A stretch of DNA of 64,000 nucleotides from Candidatus Edwardsbacteria bacterium (GTDB lineage: Bacteria > Edwardsbacteria > AC1 > EtOH8), in NCBI GenBank assembly GCA_031082425.1, contig JAVHLB010000012.1:1-64000 (forward strand), read 5' to 3'. A program made the position numbers and the translations under genes. The notes under the pieces are model-generated. The model was not told where the DNA came from, searched no databases, and saw only the letters and a program-made list of their open reading frames with translations. Below are positions 32,436-40,715 of this stretch, piece after piece. How positions within the stretch are numbered: the first letter of the stretch is position 1; each line of letters opens with the position of its first letter.

Positions 32436-33374
32436 GTGAACGGTGCTTTGAAAGTATTCTCCGGGACCGCCAACCCCGACCTGTCGGTGGATATCGGCCG
32501 GGAACTGGGCCAGGCCCTGGGCGAATGCACCATCGGAAGGTTCTCGGACGGTGAGATCAGGGTTCAGATCAACGAGAATGTCCGGGGCGCCGATGTGTTC
32601 ATCCTCCAGCCCACCTTCATGCCATCCGACAACCTGATGGAACTGCTGATCCTGATGGATGCCGCCCGCCGGGCCTCGGCCAAGCGGATCACCGCCGTCA
32701 TCCCCTATTTCGGCTATGCCCGGCAGGAACGCAAGGACATGCCCCGGGTGCCCATCTCGGCCAAACTGGTGGCAAATTTGATAACCGTGGCCGGAGCCCA
32801 CCGGGTTCTGAGCATGGACATGCACACCGAGGCCATTCAGGGGTTCTTCGATATCCCGGTGGACCACCTCTATGCCTCGCCGGTACTGATCAAACATTTT
32901 CAGCAGCTGGGGGTCCAGGATTTCGTGGTGGTGTCCCCCGATACCGGCGGCGTCAACCGGGCCAGGGCCTTTGCCAAGCGGCTGGGAGACCTTCCTCTGG
33001 CCTTCATCGACAAGCGTCGGCCGGGGCCCAACAAGATCGAGGTGCTGAATATCATCGGCGAGGTGGCCGACAAGAACTGTCTGATCGTAGATGATGTCAT
33101 GGACACCGCCCGCACCATCTGCGAAGTGGCCGGCATATTGAAGCAGAACGGGGCAAAGTCCATCTACGCCACCGCCACCCACGGGGTGCTGTCCGGCCAG
33201 GCCATAGCCTCCATCTCCGATTCCCCCATCACCGAAGTGGTGCTGACCAACACCATCCCCCTGCCGCCGGAGAAGCGGATAGCCAAGATCAAGGTGCTTT
33301 CCATATCCAAGCTCCTGGCCGATGCCATCAAGCGGATCCACAACGAAGAGTCCGTCAGCAGCCTTTTCAACTGA
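32436..33374 (+). CDS. prs: ribose-phosphate pyrophosphokinase
   Basis: Prs makes PRPP from ribose 5-phosphate and ATP for nucleotide, His and Trp synthesis. The 312 residues are typical of class I enzymes. Signatures are FSGTANPDLS, SDGEIRVQINENVRG, PYFGYARQERKD, the PP-loop and the PRPP-binding loop VDDVMDTARTI (about 217-227). In that loop the usual Gly before the last Thr is Arg, and the usual Met-Ile is Val-Met, a deviation from textbook DDMIDTxGT. The start is GTG at 32436 behind a GAGGA site. It lies after tRNA-Gln and leads into rplY and pth, as in Bacillus. Confidence 0.96.
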   Translation: MNGALKVFSGTANPDLSVDIGRELGQALGECTIGRFSDGEIRVQINENVRGADVFILQPTFMPSDNLMELLILMDAARRASAKRITAVIPYFGYARQERKDMPRVPISAKLVANLITVAGAHRVLSMDMHTEAIQGFFDIPVDHLYASPVLIKHFQQLGVQDFVVVSPDTGGVNRARAFAKRLGDLPLAFIDKRRPGPNKIEVLNIIGEVADKNCLIVDDVMDTARTICEVAGILKQNGAKSIYATATHGVLSGQAIASISDSPITEVVLTNTIPLPPEKRIAKIKVLSISKLLADAIKRIHNEESVSSLFN

Positions 33375-33433
33375 TCTGAGAAAAACGAACTTAATAAACT
33401 GCCAAACCATTAATATTAGGAAGAAAATCAACC

Positions 33434-34090
33434 ATGCATGAAGTCACTTTAATTGCTCACCGCAGGGAGGAGCAGGGAAAACAGAGGGCCAAGGCCTTAA
33501 GGAAGAACGGCAAGATACCGGCCGTGGTCTACGGCCAGGGCAAGCCGGCCATTCCCCTGATGTTCGAGGCCAAGGACCTTCTGCCGCTGTTCAAGTACGC
33601 CTCCAGCGAGAACGTCATCATCACCCTCAAGCTGGCCGAAGAAAAAGGGGAGATCAAGGCCATCATCAAGGAGGCCCAGACCGAGCCCATCCACAATGTG
33701 CTGCTGCATCTGGACCTGCAGGAGATCCAGCTAAAGGAGAAGATCCGGGTAAAGATACCCCTGGCCCTGACCGGGGTCCCTGACGGCGTCAAGAACGGCG
33801 GGGGGATACTGGAGCATATTCTGGACCTGGTGGAGATCTCCTGCCTCCCCACCGATATCCCCGATCAGATAACCCTCGACGTGCAGCACCTCAAGGTTGG
33901 GCAGTCCCTTCATGTCAGCGACATCAAGCTGGAGAACGGCGAAGTGGTCTCCGATCCGTCCAAGGTCATCACCACGGTCATCGCCCCGCTGGTGGAAGCT
34001 GCAGTGGCCGAGACCCCAGCCACCGCCGAAACAGCCAAGGAACCCGAGGTGATCGTCAAGGGCAAGAAGGACGAGGAAGCGGCAGAATAG
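33434..34090 (+). CDS. rplY: ribosomal protein bL25 (long CTC form)
   Basis: This 218-residue long form consists of an N-terminal 5S-rRNA-binding L25 domain (HRREEQGKQRAKALRKNGKIPAVVYG) and a C-terminal TL5/CTC domain (about 95-190) that ends in an Ala/Glu/Lys-rich tail. In Bacillus the CTC protein is a general stress form; whether it is stress-regulated here is not visible. A short AGGAAG site precedes the ATG. The prs-rplY-pth order is conserved across many phyla. Confidence 0.95.
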   Translation: MHEVTLIAHRREEQGKQRAKALRKNGKIPAVVYGQGKPAIPLMFEAKDLLPLFKYASSENVIITLKLAEEKGEIKAIIKEAQTEPIHNVLLHLDLQEIQLKEKIRVKIPLALTGVPDGVKNGGGILEHILDLVEISCLPTDIPDQITLDVQHLKVGQSLHVSDIKLENGEVVSDPSKVITTVIAPLVEAAVAETPATAETAKEPEVIVKGKKDEEAAE

Positions 34091-34106
34091 CCGGCTGGCC
34101 GCATAA

Positions 34107-34694
34107 ATGCCTAACAGATATCCCGACAGCAACACCTGGTGCATAGCCGGTCTGGGAAACCCGGGCCGGGAATACGGCAGCACCCGTCATAACCTGGGAT
34201 TCTCGGTGCTTAATCATCTGGCCAGCCAGAACGGCATCTCCTGGCGTTATAAAGATAAATTCAGCTACGGCATCAGCCGGACCCACCGGTTCTTTTTATT
34301 GCGCCCCCTGACCTATATGAATTTAAGCGGGCAGGCGGTCAAACAGGTTATGAAGGAACGCCATTTCGGCACCGATCGGCTGCTGGTGGTCTGCGATGAC
34401 ATCAATCTGCCTTTGGGGCAGCTGCGCTTAAGGCTGGCCGGATCACACGGCGGGCAGAAAGGCCTAAAATCGATCATCGACAGCCTCAAGACCGATAATT
34501 TCGCCCGGCTGCGACTGGGGGTGGGTCCCCTGCCATCCTCCTGCGATGCCAGCGACTTCGTGCTGGGCAAATTCACCGCCCCGGAATACCCGGTGGCCAA
34601 AGAGATGACCGCCAGAGCGGCCGACTCGATAATAAAAGTAATTAACCTAGGCCTGGAAACGGCCATGAATTCCATCAATCAGAAAACCATTTAG
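34107..34694 (+). CDS. pth: peptidyl-tRNA hydrolase
   Basis: Pth frees tRNA from peptidyl-tRNA that falls off ribosomes. The 195 residues include the starting GLGNPGREYGSTRHNLGF (the catalytic His is in RHNLG), then FLLRPLTYMNLSGQAV, VVCDDINLPLGQLRLR and GSHGGQKGLKSII, all characteristic. It is located 16 bases after rplY and 11 bases before rpsF, so probably in the same transcript. Confidence 0.97.
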   Translation: MPNRYPDSNTWCIAGLGNPGREYGSTRHNLGFSVLNHLASQNGISWRYKDKFSYGISRTHRFFLLRPLTYMNLSGQAVKQVMKERHFGTDRLLVVCDDINLPLGQLRLRLAGSHGGQKGLKSIIDSLKTDNFARLRLGVGPLPSSCDASDFVLGKFTAPEYPVAKEMTARAADSIIKVINLGLETAMNSINQKTI

Positions 34695-34705
34695 GGAGCA
34701 ACACC

Positions 34706-35062
34706 TTGAACGCATACGAAACAGTGATCATTTTTGATCCGGCCACCGACGATGCCGGACTGGAGACCGAGATCCAGAAGGTCTCCGAACTCATCAAGGA
34801 ACAGGGCGGAGAGACCGTCAACGTGGAGCGTTGGGGCCGCCGGAAGATGGCCTATCCCCTTAACAAACGACATGACGGCAACTATTTGTGCATCCAGTTC
34901 AACGCCCCGGCCGGCGCCCCCAAGGCTCTGGACCGGATATGCCGACTGAACGAGAACGTGGTGCGGCATCTGATAATCAAGGGGCATATCGCCACCACCA
35001 CCCCGGTGCCCGTCGAAGCCGTCCCGGTTGAAAGCAAAGCCCCGGCCAAAGACAGCGAATAA
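34706..35062 (+). CDS. rpsF: 30S ribosomal protein bS6
   Basis: The 118-residue protein starts NAYETVIIFDPATDDAG and contains VERWGRRKMAYPLNKRHDGNY, the S6 core, with an Ala/Pro/Val-rich tail. It binds 16S rRNA together with S18. The start codon is TTG at 34706, supported by GGGAG eight bases upstream. rpsF-ssb-rpsR-rplI is the standard operon order; here ssb is doubled. Confidence 0.96.
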   Translation: MNAYETVIIFDPATDDAGLETEIQKVSELIKEQGGETVNVERWGRRKMAYPLNKRHDGNYLCIQFNAPAGAPKALDRICRLNENVVRHLIIKGHIATTTPVPVEAVPVESKAPAKDSE

Positions 35063-35076
35063 TTTAGGAGGGTAAA

Positions 35077-35532
35077 ATGCCTGACCTCAAACTTGCCGAA
35101 TTAAACCGGGTTTTTATCATCGGCCGGCTGACCAAGGATCCGGAGGTCCGCCAAACCTCCAACGGCACCCCGGTCACCAATTTCACCATCGCCATCAACC
35201 GCAAATACAAAAGCCTCTCCGGGGAACTCAAGGAGGACACTACCTTTGTGGGCATAGTGGCCTGGCAAAAGCTGGCCGAGCTGTGCAAGCAGTTTTTGGC
35301 CAAAGGCCGGGCGGTGCTGGTAGAGGGCAAGATGCAGAACCGTTCCTGGGAGACCGAGGACGGCCAAAAACGCAGCACTTTGGAGATCAGGGCCGACCGG
35401 ATAGAATTTTTGGACCGCGAGCCCCGGGCCGCCGGAAGCTCCGCCCCCTCGCCGGACGGCGGCAGTCCCGAGGGACAGCCCACCGGACCGGAGACCTCCC
35501 CGGACAAAAGCGACGACGATCTCCCCTTTTGA
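35077..35532 (+). CDS. ssb: single-stranded DNA-binding protein (with C-terminal tip)
   Basis: The 151-residue SSB has an OB-fold domain (about 8-112) starting LNRVFIIGRLTKDPEVR, with TNFTIAINRKYKS and VAWQKLAELC. A Pro/Ser/Gly-rich linker leads to the acidic tip DDDLPF, the docking site for many replication and repair partners. It lies between rpsF and a second ssb gene, preceded by AGGAGG. As the only copy with the tip it is the likely replicative SSB. Confidence 0.96.
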   Translation: MPDLKLAELNRVFIIGRLTKDPEVRQTSNGTPVTNFTIAINRKYKSLSGELKEDTTFVGIVAWQKLAELCKQFLAKGRAVLVEGKMQNRSWETEDGQKRSTLEIRADRIEFLDREPRAAGSSAPSPDGGSPEGQPTGPETSPDKSDDDLPF

Positions 35533-35549
35533 TTTAAGAGGAAAGTAAC

Positions 35550-35930
35550 ATGAGTGAACTACGCATTCCCACCCTTAACCGGGTACTGCTGTCGGGCCGG
35601 CTGACCCGCGATCCGGAGCTGAGATATACCCCCAACGGAAGTGCGGTCTGCAATTTCTCGCTGGCGGTCAACCGGAGGCATAAGGACCAGTCCGGGCGCT
35701 GGCAGGATGACACCACCTTCATCAACGTGGTGGCCTGGCAGGCCGTAGCCGAGAACGTTAACAAGTACCTGCACAAAGGCAGCCCGGTGATGGTGGAGGG
35801 CCGGCTGGAAAGCCGTTCCTGGGAGACCGAAACCGGCCAGAAGAGGACCGTCATCGAGATCAGGGCCGACAGCGTCCGCTTTTTGGAAAAAAGCGAAACC
35901 GGCCAGGACTCTGCGCCCGAGGCCGACTGA
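35550..35930 (+). CDS. second SSB paralogue without acidic tip
   Basis: This 126-residue OB-fold SSB is similar to its upstream neighbour (LNRVLLSGRLTRDPELRYTPNG, VAWQAVAENV, RSWETETGQKRTVIEIRAD). It ends after ETGQDSAPEAD, so it lacks the DDDxPF partner-binding tip and nearly all of the linker. It could mix into heterotetramers or act in a process that does not need tip partners, as specialised SSBs do in some bacteria. The gene is 17 bases after the first ssb and part of the ribosomal operon. Confidence 0.9.
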   Translation: MSELRIPTLNRVLLSGRLTRDPELRYTPNGSAVCNFSLAVNRRHKDQSGRWQDDTTFINVVAWQAVAENVNKYLHKGSPVMVEGRLESRSWETETGQKRTVIEIRADSVRFLEKSETGQDSAPEAD

Positions 35931-35993
35931 CAGCCTCCGTCCGACCTTAAGAAAAACTCAATCTAACATATATTTAAGGAAGACATTCAAATC

Positions 35994-36260
35994 ATGTTGA
36001 AAAGAGAAACCAAAGACAATCCCCGCAATCCCAAAGAACGCAGGGTATTTCACCGCAAGGACTGCAAGTTCTGTTTGGATAAGGCCGTCCATATTAACTA
36101 CAAGGACGACAAAAAGCTCCGCCACTTCATGACCGAACGAGGCAAGATAGTCCCCCGCCGGGTCTCCGGCAACTGCGCCAAGCACCAGCGGATGCTGACC
36201 ACCGCCATCAAAAGAGCCCGCCATTTGGCGCTGCTCCCGTTCATTTCCGAACACCGTTAA
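35994..36260 (+). CDS. rpsR: 30S ribosomal protein bS18
   Basis: The 88-residue protein contains RRVFHRKDCKFCLDKAVHINYKD and RGKIVPRRVSGNCAKHQR, the S18 core. The extended N-terminus and the Cys pair CKFC with a later Cys in GNCAKHQ suggest a zinc-binding C+ form. S18 is also a known substrate of RimI, encoded at 11.3 kb. It follows ssb2 with a gap of 63 bases and an AAGGAAG site. Confidence 0.96.
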   Translation: MLKRETKDNPRNPKERRVFHRKDCKFCLDKAVHINYKDDKKLRHFMTERGKIVPRRVSGNCAKHQRMLTTAIKRARHLALLPFISEHR

Positions 36261-36284
36261 TCAAGCATTTTTAGGAGTAACAAT

Positions 36285-36728
36285 ATGAAGGTCATACTGA
36301 CCCAGGATATTCCCTCCCTGGGCAAAAAAACCGAAGCTGTGGAGGTCAAGCCGGGCTACGCCAGGAACTACCTGATCCCCCAGGGCAAGGCTCTTCCGGC
36401 CAACGAAAACAGCCTGAAGCAGCTGCAGATCAAGATCAAGAAAGAGGAATTGCACCTCAGCAAAAAGAAGCAGGAGGCCGAAGAACTGGCCAAGAAACTC
36501 AACGAGGTATCCTGCACCGCCACCGTTCAGGCCGGCGAGGACGACAAGCTCTACGGATCGGTCAGCATCCCCGATATCGTGAAGCTGCTGGGCGACCAGG
36601 GGGTGGATATCGATAAAAACAAGATTATACTGGAGGAGCCGATCAAGGCCCTGGGGGTCTACAACATACCGATCAAGCTCCATCCGGAAGTGGAGGCCAC
36701 GATAAAATTATGGGTAGTGCGTCAGTAA
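36285..36728 (+). CDS. rplI: 50S ribosomal protein bL9
   Basis: The 147 residues start MKVILTQDIPSLGKKTEAVEVKPGYARNYLIPQGKA, the canonical L9 N-domain, joined by a long helix (about 42-75) to the C-domain. An AGGAG site precedes the ATG. The 3' end overlaps the next gene by 19 bases. Confidence 0.97.
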   Translation: MKVILTQDIPSLGKKTEAVEVKPGYARNYLIPQGKALPANENSLKQLQIKIKKEELHLSKKKQEAEELAKKLNEVSCTATVQAGEDDKLYGSVSIPDIVKLLGDQGVDIDKNKIILEEPIKALGVYNIPIKLHPEVEATIKLWVVRQ

Positions 36729-37183
36729 AAATATCGTCCTTGCTCAAGGCGGAACGGATTCACCTGAATCTCAAGGCCGCCGGGCGTGATTCCGCCCTCA
36801 AGGAGCTGGTGGGCCGGACCGGGCTGGAGGAGAAAGAGCAGAAGATCCTGCTGGTCAGCCTAAAACAGCGGGAGGAACTGGGCTCCACCGGGATCGGAAA
36901 GTCCGTGGCCATCCCGCACTGCCGCTCCCTGCTGCTTAATTCCCTGACCCTGATCGTGGGACGGTCAAAAGCCGGGGTGGATTTCGAATCCATCGATAAA
37001 AAGCCGGCCAAGCTTTTTTTCCTGATCATAGCCCCGCCCCACGACCCCCAGAACCAGTACCTGATCACCTTGGGCAGGATCGCCCAGCTGGCCAAGGAGC
37101 TGTCCCCCGCTGATGCCCTGTTCACGGTTGACCAGCCGGCGGAATTCATCTCCCGGATAACAGAGTTAGAAAAAAATATTTAA
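36710..37183 (+). CDS. PTS EIIA-2 / PtsN-like regulatory protein
   Basis: The 157-residue protein has the fructose/mannitol EIIA fold. The phosphorylated His is in SVAIPHCRS (His70 or nearby), preceded by QREELGSTGIGK. Other motifs are FESIDKKPAKLFFLIIAPPHDPQNQYL and a helical C-terminus. Such stand-alone proteins are usually PtsN-like regulators in PTS-Ntr. No HPr or EI gene is in the window. It begins inside rplI, so it is translationally coupled to ribosomal protein synthesis, an unusual place. A gene symbol is not given since the branch (PtsN or FruA-like) is not certain. Confidence 0.85.
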   Translation: MGSASVKISSLLKAERIHLNLKAAGRDSALKELVGRTGLEEKEQKILLVSLKQREELGSTGIGKSVAIPHCRSLLLNSLTLIVGRSKAGVDFESIDKKPAKLFFLIIAPPHDPQNQYLITLGRIAQLAKELSPADALFTVDQPAEFISRITELEKNI

Positions 37184-37196
37184 CGATGAGGTCATC

Positions 37197-37544
37197 ATGC
37201 ACCCCCAAATGGAATTACTGGTTACCCTGCACGATCTGGAGCTAATGATCAAGGAGACCACCGAGGACGCTGCCAAGGAGAAAGCCATGGGCTTCAAGAT
37301 CGACAGCCTGGAGCATCTCACCAAGGCCCAGTCCGACGTGGCCAAACAGGTGGACAAGGATATCTTCTCCCGTTACCAGAAGCTCAAGATCAGATACGGC
37401 CGCCCGGTGGTCCCGGTGATCAACGGGGTGTGCTGCGGCTGTTACATCAGAATGCCGACCGCCCAGGCCACCAAGGTGGGCAAAAACCAGTCTCTGACCA
37501 CCTGCGGCAATTGCGGCCGTTTTCTTTACTGGCTTTCCGAATAA
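37197..37544 (+). CDS. C4 zinc-ribbon protein (zf-RING_7-like)
   Basis: The 115-residue protein is a shortened relative of the C4-type zinc-ribbon family. An N-terminal helical part (about 1-65) is followed by VVPVINGVCCGCYIRMPT and CGNCGRFLYW, i.e. CxxC...CxxC. The family's long coiled-coil is mostly missing. Its members are conserved but poorly understood; the position in an operon of translation genes hints at a link with ribosomes or tRNA. No catalytic function is suggested. Confidence 0.75.
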   Translation: MHPQMELLVTLHDLELMIKETTEDAAKEKAMGFKIDSLEHLTKAQSDVAKQVDKDIFSRYQKLKIRYGRPVVPVINGVCCGCYIRMPTAQATKVGKNQSLTTCGNCGRFLYWLSE

Positions 37545-37567
37545 AACAATCACGAAAGGAGCATACA

Positions 37568-37759
37568 TTGTCTCAAATATGCAACATCTGCGGCAAAGGG
37601 GTGGACTTCGGCCACACCGTCAGCCATGCCCATAATGTAGGACCCCGCCGCTGGAATCCCAATATTCAAAAGATCCGGGTCCTGACCGACGGCAAGGTGA
37701 AGCGCATTTCCGTCTGCACCCGCTGCATTCGTTCCGGCAAGGTTCAAAAGGCCAAATAG
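37568..37759 (+). CDS. rpmB: 50S ribosomal protein bL28
   Basis: The 63-residue protein starts SQICNICGKGVDFGHTVSHAHN and continues RRWNPNIQKIRVL, with CTRCIRSGKV at the end. The two Cys pairs mark the zinc-binding C+ form. The start is TTG at 37568, supported by AAAGGAG seven bases upstream; an open frame runs further upstream but overlaps the zinc-ribbon gene. A hairpin terminator follows. Confidence 0.95.
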   Translation: MSQICNICGKGVDFGHTVSHAHNVGPRRWNPNIQKIRVLTDGKVKRISVCTRCIRSGKVQKAK

Positions 37760-37774
37760 CACCCTCACCTTTGG

Positions 37775-37804
37775 GCTGCAAGGACCATAACTTGCAGCTC
37801 TTTC
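37775..37804 (+). terminator. probable terminator after rpmB
   Basis: GCTGCAAG and CTTGCAGC form an 8-bp stem (37775-37798) with an 8-base loop, followed by TCTTTC. The T-run is short, so efficiency may be moderate. It would close the ispE-to-rpmB run. Confidence 0.6.
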
Positions 37805-37833
37805 ACATCATTTGAGGACCACCATAGCGGCTT

Positions 37834-38331
37834 ATGAAATATAAATTCTGTCCCCTCTGCAAATCGCCCCTGAAGCATAAAAAGATCGACGCCCATAAAC
37901 GGCAGGTCTGTCTGGACTGCGGTTTCATCTATTACCAGAACCCCACCCCGGCGGCCGCCGCCATCATTTTGATCGACGGAAAGCTGGTGCTGGTCAAGAG
38001 GAAATACGAGCCTTACGCCGGATTATGGTCCCTGCCCTCCGGGTTCATGGAATACGGCGAGAGCGCCCAGGAATGCGCCGTCCGGGAGTCCAAGGAGGAG
38101 ACCAACCTCAAAATAAAGCCCGGTCCGCTGGTGGGCGTATACAGCGGGGTCGACGATCCCCGGTGCCACGTCATCCTGGTGGTCTACCAGGGTCAGGCCT
38201 TGACCGGTAATATGATGGCCGGGGACGATGCCAGCCAGATCGAGCTGTTCAATCCCAAAAATCTCCCCCGGGACATCGCTTTCAAGGCCCACCGCTACGC
38301 CATCCGGGACTTCCTGGCCCGCCAGAAATGA
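37834..38331 (+). CDS. Nudix hydrolase with N-terminal zinc ribbon
   Basis: The 165-residue protein begins with a zinc ribbon (FCPLCKSPLKHKKI and VCLDCGFIYY), as in NADH pyrophosphatases. The Nudix box follows as GFMEYGESAQECAVRESKEETNL (about residues 69-91), with all metal-binding glutamates present. It probably cleaves a nucleoside diphosphate linked to another moiety; ADP-ribose or NADH are candidates but not provable. The stop overlaps the ruvX start. Confidence 0.9.
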   Translation: MKYKFCPLCKSPLKHKKIDAHKRQVCLDCGFIYYQNPTPAAAAIILIDGKLVLVKRKYEPYAGLWSLPSGFMEYGESAQECAVRESKEETNLKIKPGPLVGVYSGVDDPRCHVILVVYQGQALTGNMMAGDDASQIELFNPKNLPRDIAFKAHRYAIRDFLARQK

Positions 38332-38759
38332 GCGGCCGGATCCTGGGCCTGGACCTGGGGCGGCGCCGGGTGGGCCTGGCCCTTACCGACGAATTGCTGA
38401 TCACCGCCCAGCCCCTCCCTCCCCTGGAGATCAGGGGGGTTCCCGACCTGATGAAACAGCTGCTTCCCATAATAACTCAGAACAATGTCACCGAGATTGT
38501 AATGGGAAGACCGACCGGGTTGGACGGCGGCGATACCCATCTGACCGGCTTGGTGGATAAAGTCAGGGCCCGGCTGGAGGATGAATTCAAGCTGCCGGTG
38601 CATCTGTACGACGAACGGTTCACCAGCAAAATTGCCCAGCGATCGATCCATCTGGCCGGGCAAAAATTAAAGGACAATAAGAAAGCCCTGGACAGCATGT
38701 CCGCGTCATTGATATTGGGCGACTTTTTAAAACTTCATGCTAAAAAAGACAGCGATTAA
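38328..38759 (+). CDS. ruvX: YqgF/RuvX-type nuclease
   Basis: The 143-residue RNase H-fold protein begins GRILGLDLGRRRVGLALTD (catalytic Asp in LDLG) and has VMGRPTGLDGG and YDERFTSKIA. Members are proposed Holliday-junction resolvases or 16S pre-rRNA nucleases. The usual last acidic region appears as KKALDSMSASLIL. It overlaps the Nudix gene by 4 bases and mltG by 23. It is part of the short Nudix-ruvX-mltG operon. Confidence 0.93.
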   Translation: MSGRILGLDLGRRRVGLALTDELLITAQPLPPLEIRGVPDLMKQLLPIITQNNVTEIVMGRPTGLDGGDTHLTGLVDKVRARLEDEFKLPVHLYDERFTSKIAQRSIHLAGQKLKDNKKALDSMSASLILGDFLKLHAKKDSD

Positions 38760-39744
38760 AATAACCATGGCGGCCTTGTCAGGCCTTTTTATTTATCTGC
38801 TGGCGATAACCTTCGGCACCAGATCCATCGACCGGGAATGGCAGCCCAAAATTATCACCGTCAGGCGCGGGGCTTCGGCCGGGCAGATAGGCAGCCTGCT
38901 GCATCGCAACGGCGTCATCGGACATCCCGCCGTGTTCAAATACCTGGCGCTGGCCGGCGGACTGAACCGCAGGCTGAAGGCCGGACGCTATCGTTTTGAC
39001 TACCCCCTTTCGGCCTGGGAGGCATTGGACAAGATCCACAGCGGCGCGGTGGTCTACCATAAGGTCACCATTCCCGAGGGCCTGACCATGGCCCGGATCG
39101 CCGGCATCCTGGCCAGCGAAGCCGGGGCCGACAGCCTGGAAATGATCCGGGCTTTCCGGGACACAGCGCTGATGAATTCCTACGGAATAAAGGCCGCCTC
39201 GCTGGAGGGTTACCTTTTTCCGGAGACCTATGATTTTGAGTGGGGCTCTTCGGCCGATCTGATCGCCCGGAGGCTGGTGAATAGCTTCTTTGTCAATTTC
39301 AAAGCGGAATGGGCGGATGAGATTCAGCGGCAGAAACGTGACCTGCGCCAGGCGGTGACCATGGCCTCGCTGGTGGAGCGGGAGGCCCAGGTGGATTCGG
39401 AGAGGCCGGTGGTGGCCTCGGTGTTCTACAACCGCCTTAAGGCCAGGCGGCCTTTGGAATCATGCGCCACCGTTGAATACGCCCTGCCCCGGCACAAGAA
39501 CCGCCGATTGACCTACGACGACCTGGAGACCGACTCCCCCTACAACACCTACCGACGGCAGGGCCTGCCGCCCGGCCCCATCTGCAACCCGGGCCGAAGA
39601 TCACTGGAGGCCGCGGTCTACCCGGCCCAAACCAATTACCTCTATTTCGTTTCCAAGGGGGACGGCAGCCATATTTTCACCAGGACCCTGGAGGAGCATA
39701 ACCGGGCCAAACGCCTGGTCCAGGAACTGAAAGACCGCCGCTGA
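38737..39744 (+). CDS. mltG: endolytic murein transglycosylase MltG
   Basis: MltG cuts nascent peptidoglycan glycans at the inner membrane and sets strand length. The 335 residues have one N-terminal membrane anchor (about 5-25), a LysM-like subdomain and the YceG catalytic domain. Motifs include LEGYLFPETYDFEWG, MASLVEREAQVDSERPVVASVFYNRL (with the catalytic Glu) and YNTYRRQGLPPGPICNPG. The start lies within ruvX. The stop codon is embedded in the terminator hairpin. Confidence 0.95.
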   Translation: MLKKTAIKITMAALSGLFIYLLAITFGTRSIDREWQPKIITVRRGASAGQIGSLLHRNGVIGHPAVFKYLALAGGLNRRLKAGRYRFDYPLSAWEALDKIHSGAVVYHKVTIPEGLTMARIAGILASEAGADSLEMIRAFRDTALMNSYGIKAASLEGYLFPETYDFEWGSSADLIARRLVNSFFVNFKAEWADEIQRQKRDLRQAVTMASLVEREAQVDSERPVVASVFYNRLKARRPLESCATVEYALPRHKNRRLTYDDLETDSPYNTYRRQGLPPGPICNPGRRSLEAAVYPAQTNYLYFVSKGDGSHIFTRTLEEHNRAKRLVQELKDRR

Positions 39745-39762
39745 TACAGCGGCGGTCTTTTT
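39733..39762. terminator. bidirectional terminator between mltG and era
   Basis: A perfect 11-bp stem GACCGCCGCTG / CAGCGGCGGTC (loop ATA) is followed on the plus strand by TTTTTATTA. It overlaps the mltG stop codon. On the minus strand the hairpin also sits right after era, with a weaker T-run. Confidence 0.92.
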
Positions 39763-39763
39763 A

Positions 39764-40636
39764 TTATCCCAGCCCCAGGTCCCTCAGATCGCTCTCCCGG
39801 GAACGCCATTTCTCCTTGACCTTGACGAACAGCTCCAGGAACACCGGCCGGTCCAAAAACTTCTCTATGTCCCGCCGGGCCGACGAGCCGATGGCCTTCA
39901 TCTTGTGGCCGCCCTGGCCGATCAGGATGGGCTTCTGCGACTCCTTCTCCACCCAGATGGTGGCCGAGATCACATCCTTGCGGCCGGGCTGCTCCTTGAA
40001 CTGCTCGATGACCACCGCCGTGGCATAGGGCACCTCGGCCCCGCACAGCTCGAAGATCTTCTCCCGGATGATCTCCGATACAAAGAATTTCTCCGGCTGG
40101 TCGGTCAGGGAATCCTGGCCGTAGAAGGCCGGGCCCTCCGGCAGTTTGTCCAGGATGCCCAGGCGCAGTTCGTCAATGCCGAATCCTTTCAGGGCCGCAA
40201 TGGGGTATATTTCTTCAATGGCTGTCAGACGGTGAAATTGTTCTATGGCTTTCAGCACCCCCTCCTTTTCCAGCAGGTCGATCTTGTTCAGGACCCCGAT
40301 CACCCTGCCCTTCTTGTTTTTTCCCAGAAAGACCGCATCCTCGGGGGAGATCCCGGCCTTGGCGTCGGTCATGAACAGCAGCAGGTCGGCCTCCTCTATG
40401 GAGCGGTGGGCGATCCTCAGCATTTTCTCCTGCAAGGCGTAGCCGGGATCCAGCAGACCCGGGGTGTCCAGGAAGATTATCTGATAACCTTCGCCGTTGT
40501 CTATCCCCAGCACCCGCTGCCTGGTGGTCTGGGGCCGGCGGCTGACGGCCGAAAGCTTCACCCCCAGAAATTTGTTCAGCAGGGTGGATTTGCCCACGTT
40601 GGGCCGGCCGGCGATGGCCACATAGCCTGTCTTCAT
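39764..40636 (-). CDS. era: GTPase Era
   Basis: Era is a ribosome-assembly GTPase that binds the 3' end of 16S rRNA. The 290 residues include G1 GRPNVGKSTLLNKF, G3 DTPGLL, G4 NKID and a C-terminal KH domain with IGQGGHKMKAIGSSARRDIEKFL. The gene is transcribed toward mltG and meets it at a shared hairpin. It is preceded by a 79-base gap containing a CTCCG/CGGAG palindrome at 40645-40661 of no clear role. Confidence 0.97.
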   Translation of the reverse strand: MKTGYVAIAGRPNVGKSTLLNKFLGVKLSAVSRRPQTTRQRVLGIDNGEGYQIIFLDTPGLLDPGYALQEKMLRIAHRSIEEADLLLFMTDAKAGISPEDAVFLGKNKKGRVIGVLNKIDLLEKEGVLKAIEQFHRLTAIEEIYPIAALKGFGIDELRLGILDKLPEGPAFYGQDSLTDQPEKFFVSEIIREKIFELCGAEVPYATAVVIEQFKEQPGRKDVISATIWVEKESQKPILIGQGGHKMKAIGSSARRDIEKFLDRPVFLELFVKVKEKWRSRESDLRDLGLG

Positions 40637-40715
40637 GGACGGCTCCGGTAAGGCCGGAGGGAACGCAGCTTTGATCGATCGATCCTCCGGACAGCCGGGT
40701 TAAGATTATTATTGT

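Noticed and set aside
32226..33431. 401-codon minus-strand open frame over prs
   Set aside because: prs is unmistakable on the other strand and the antisense frame has no domain.
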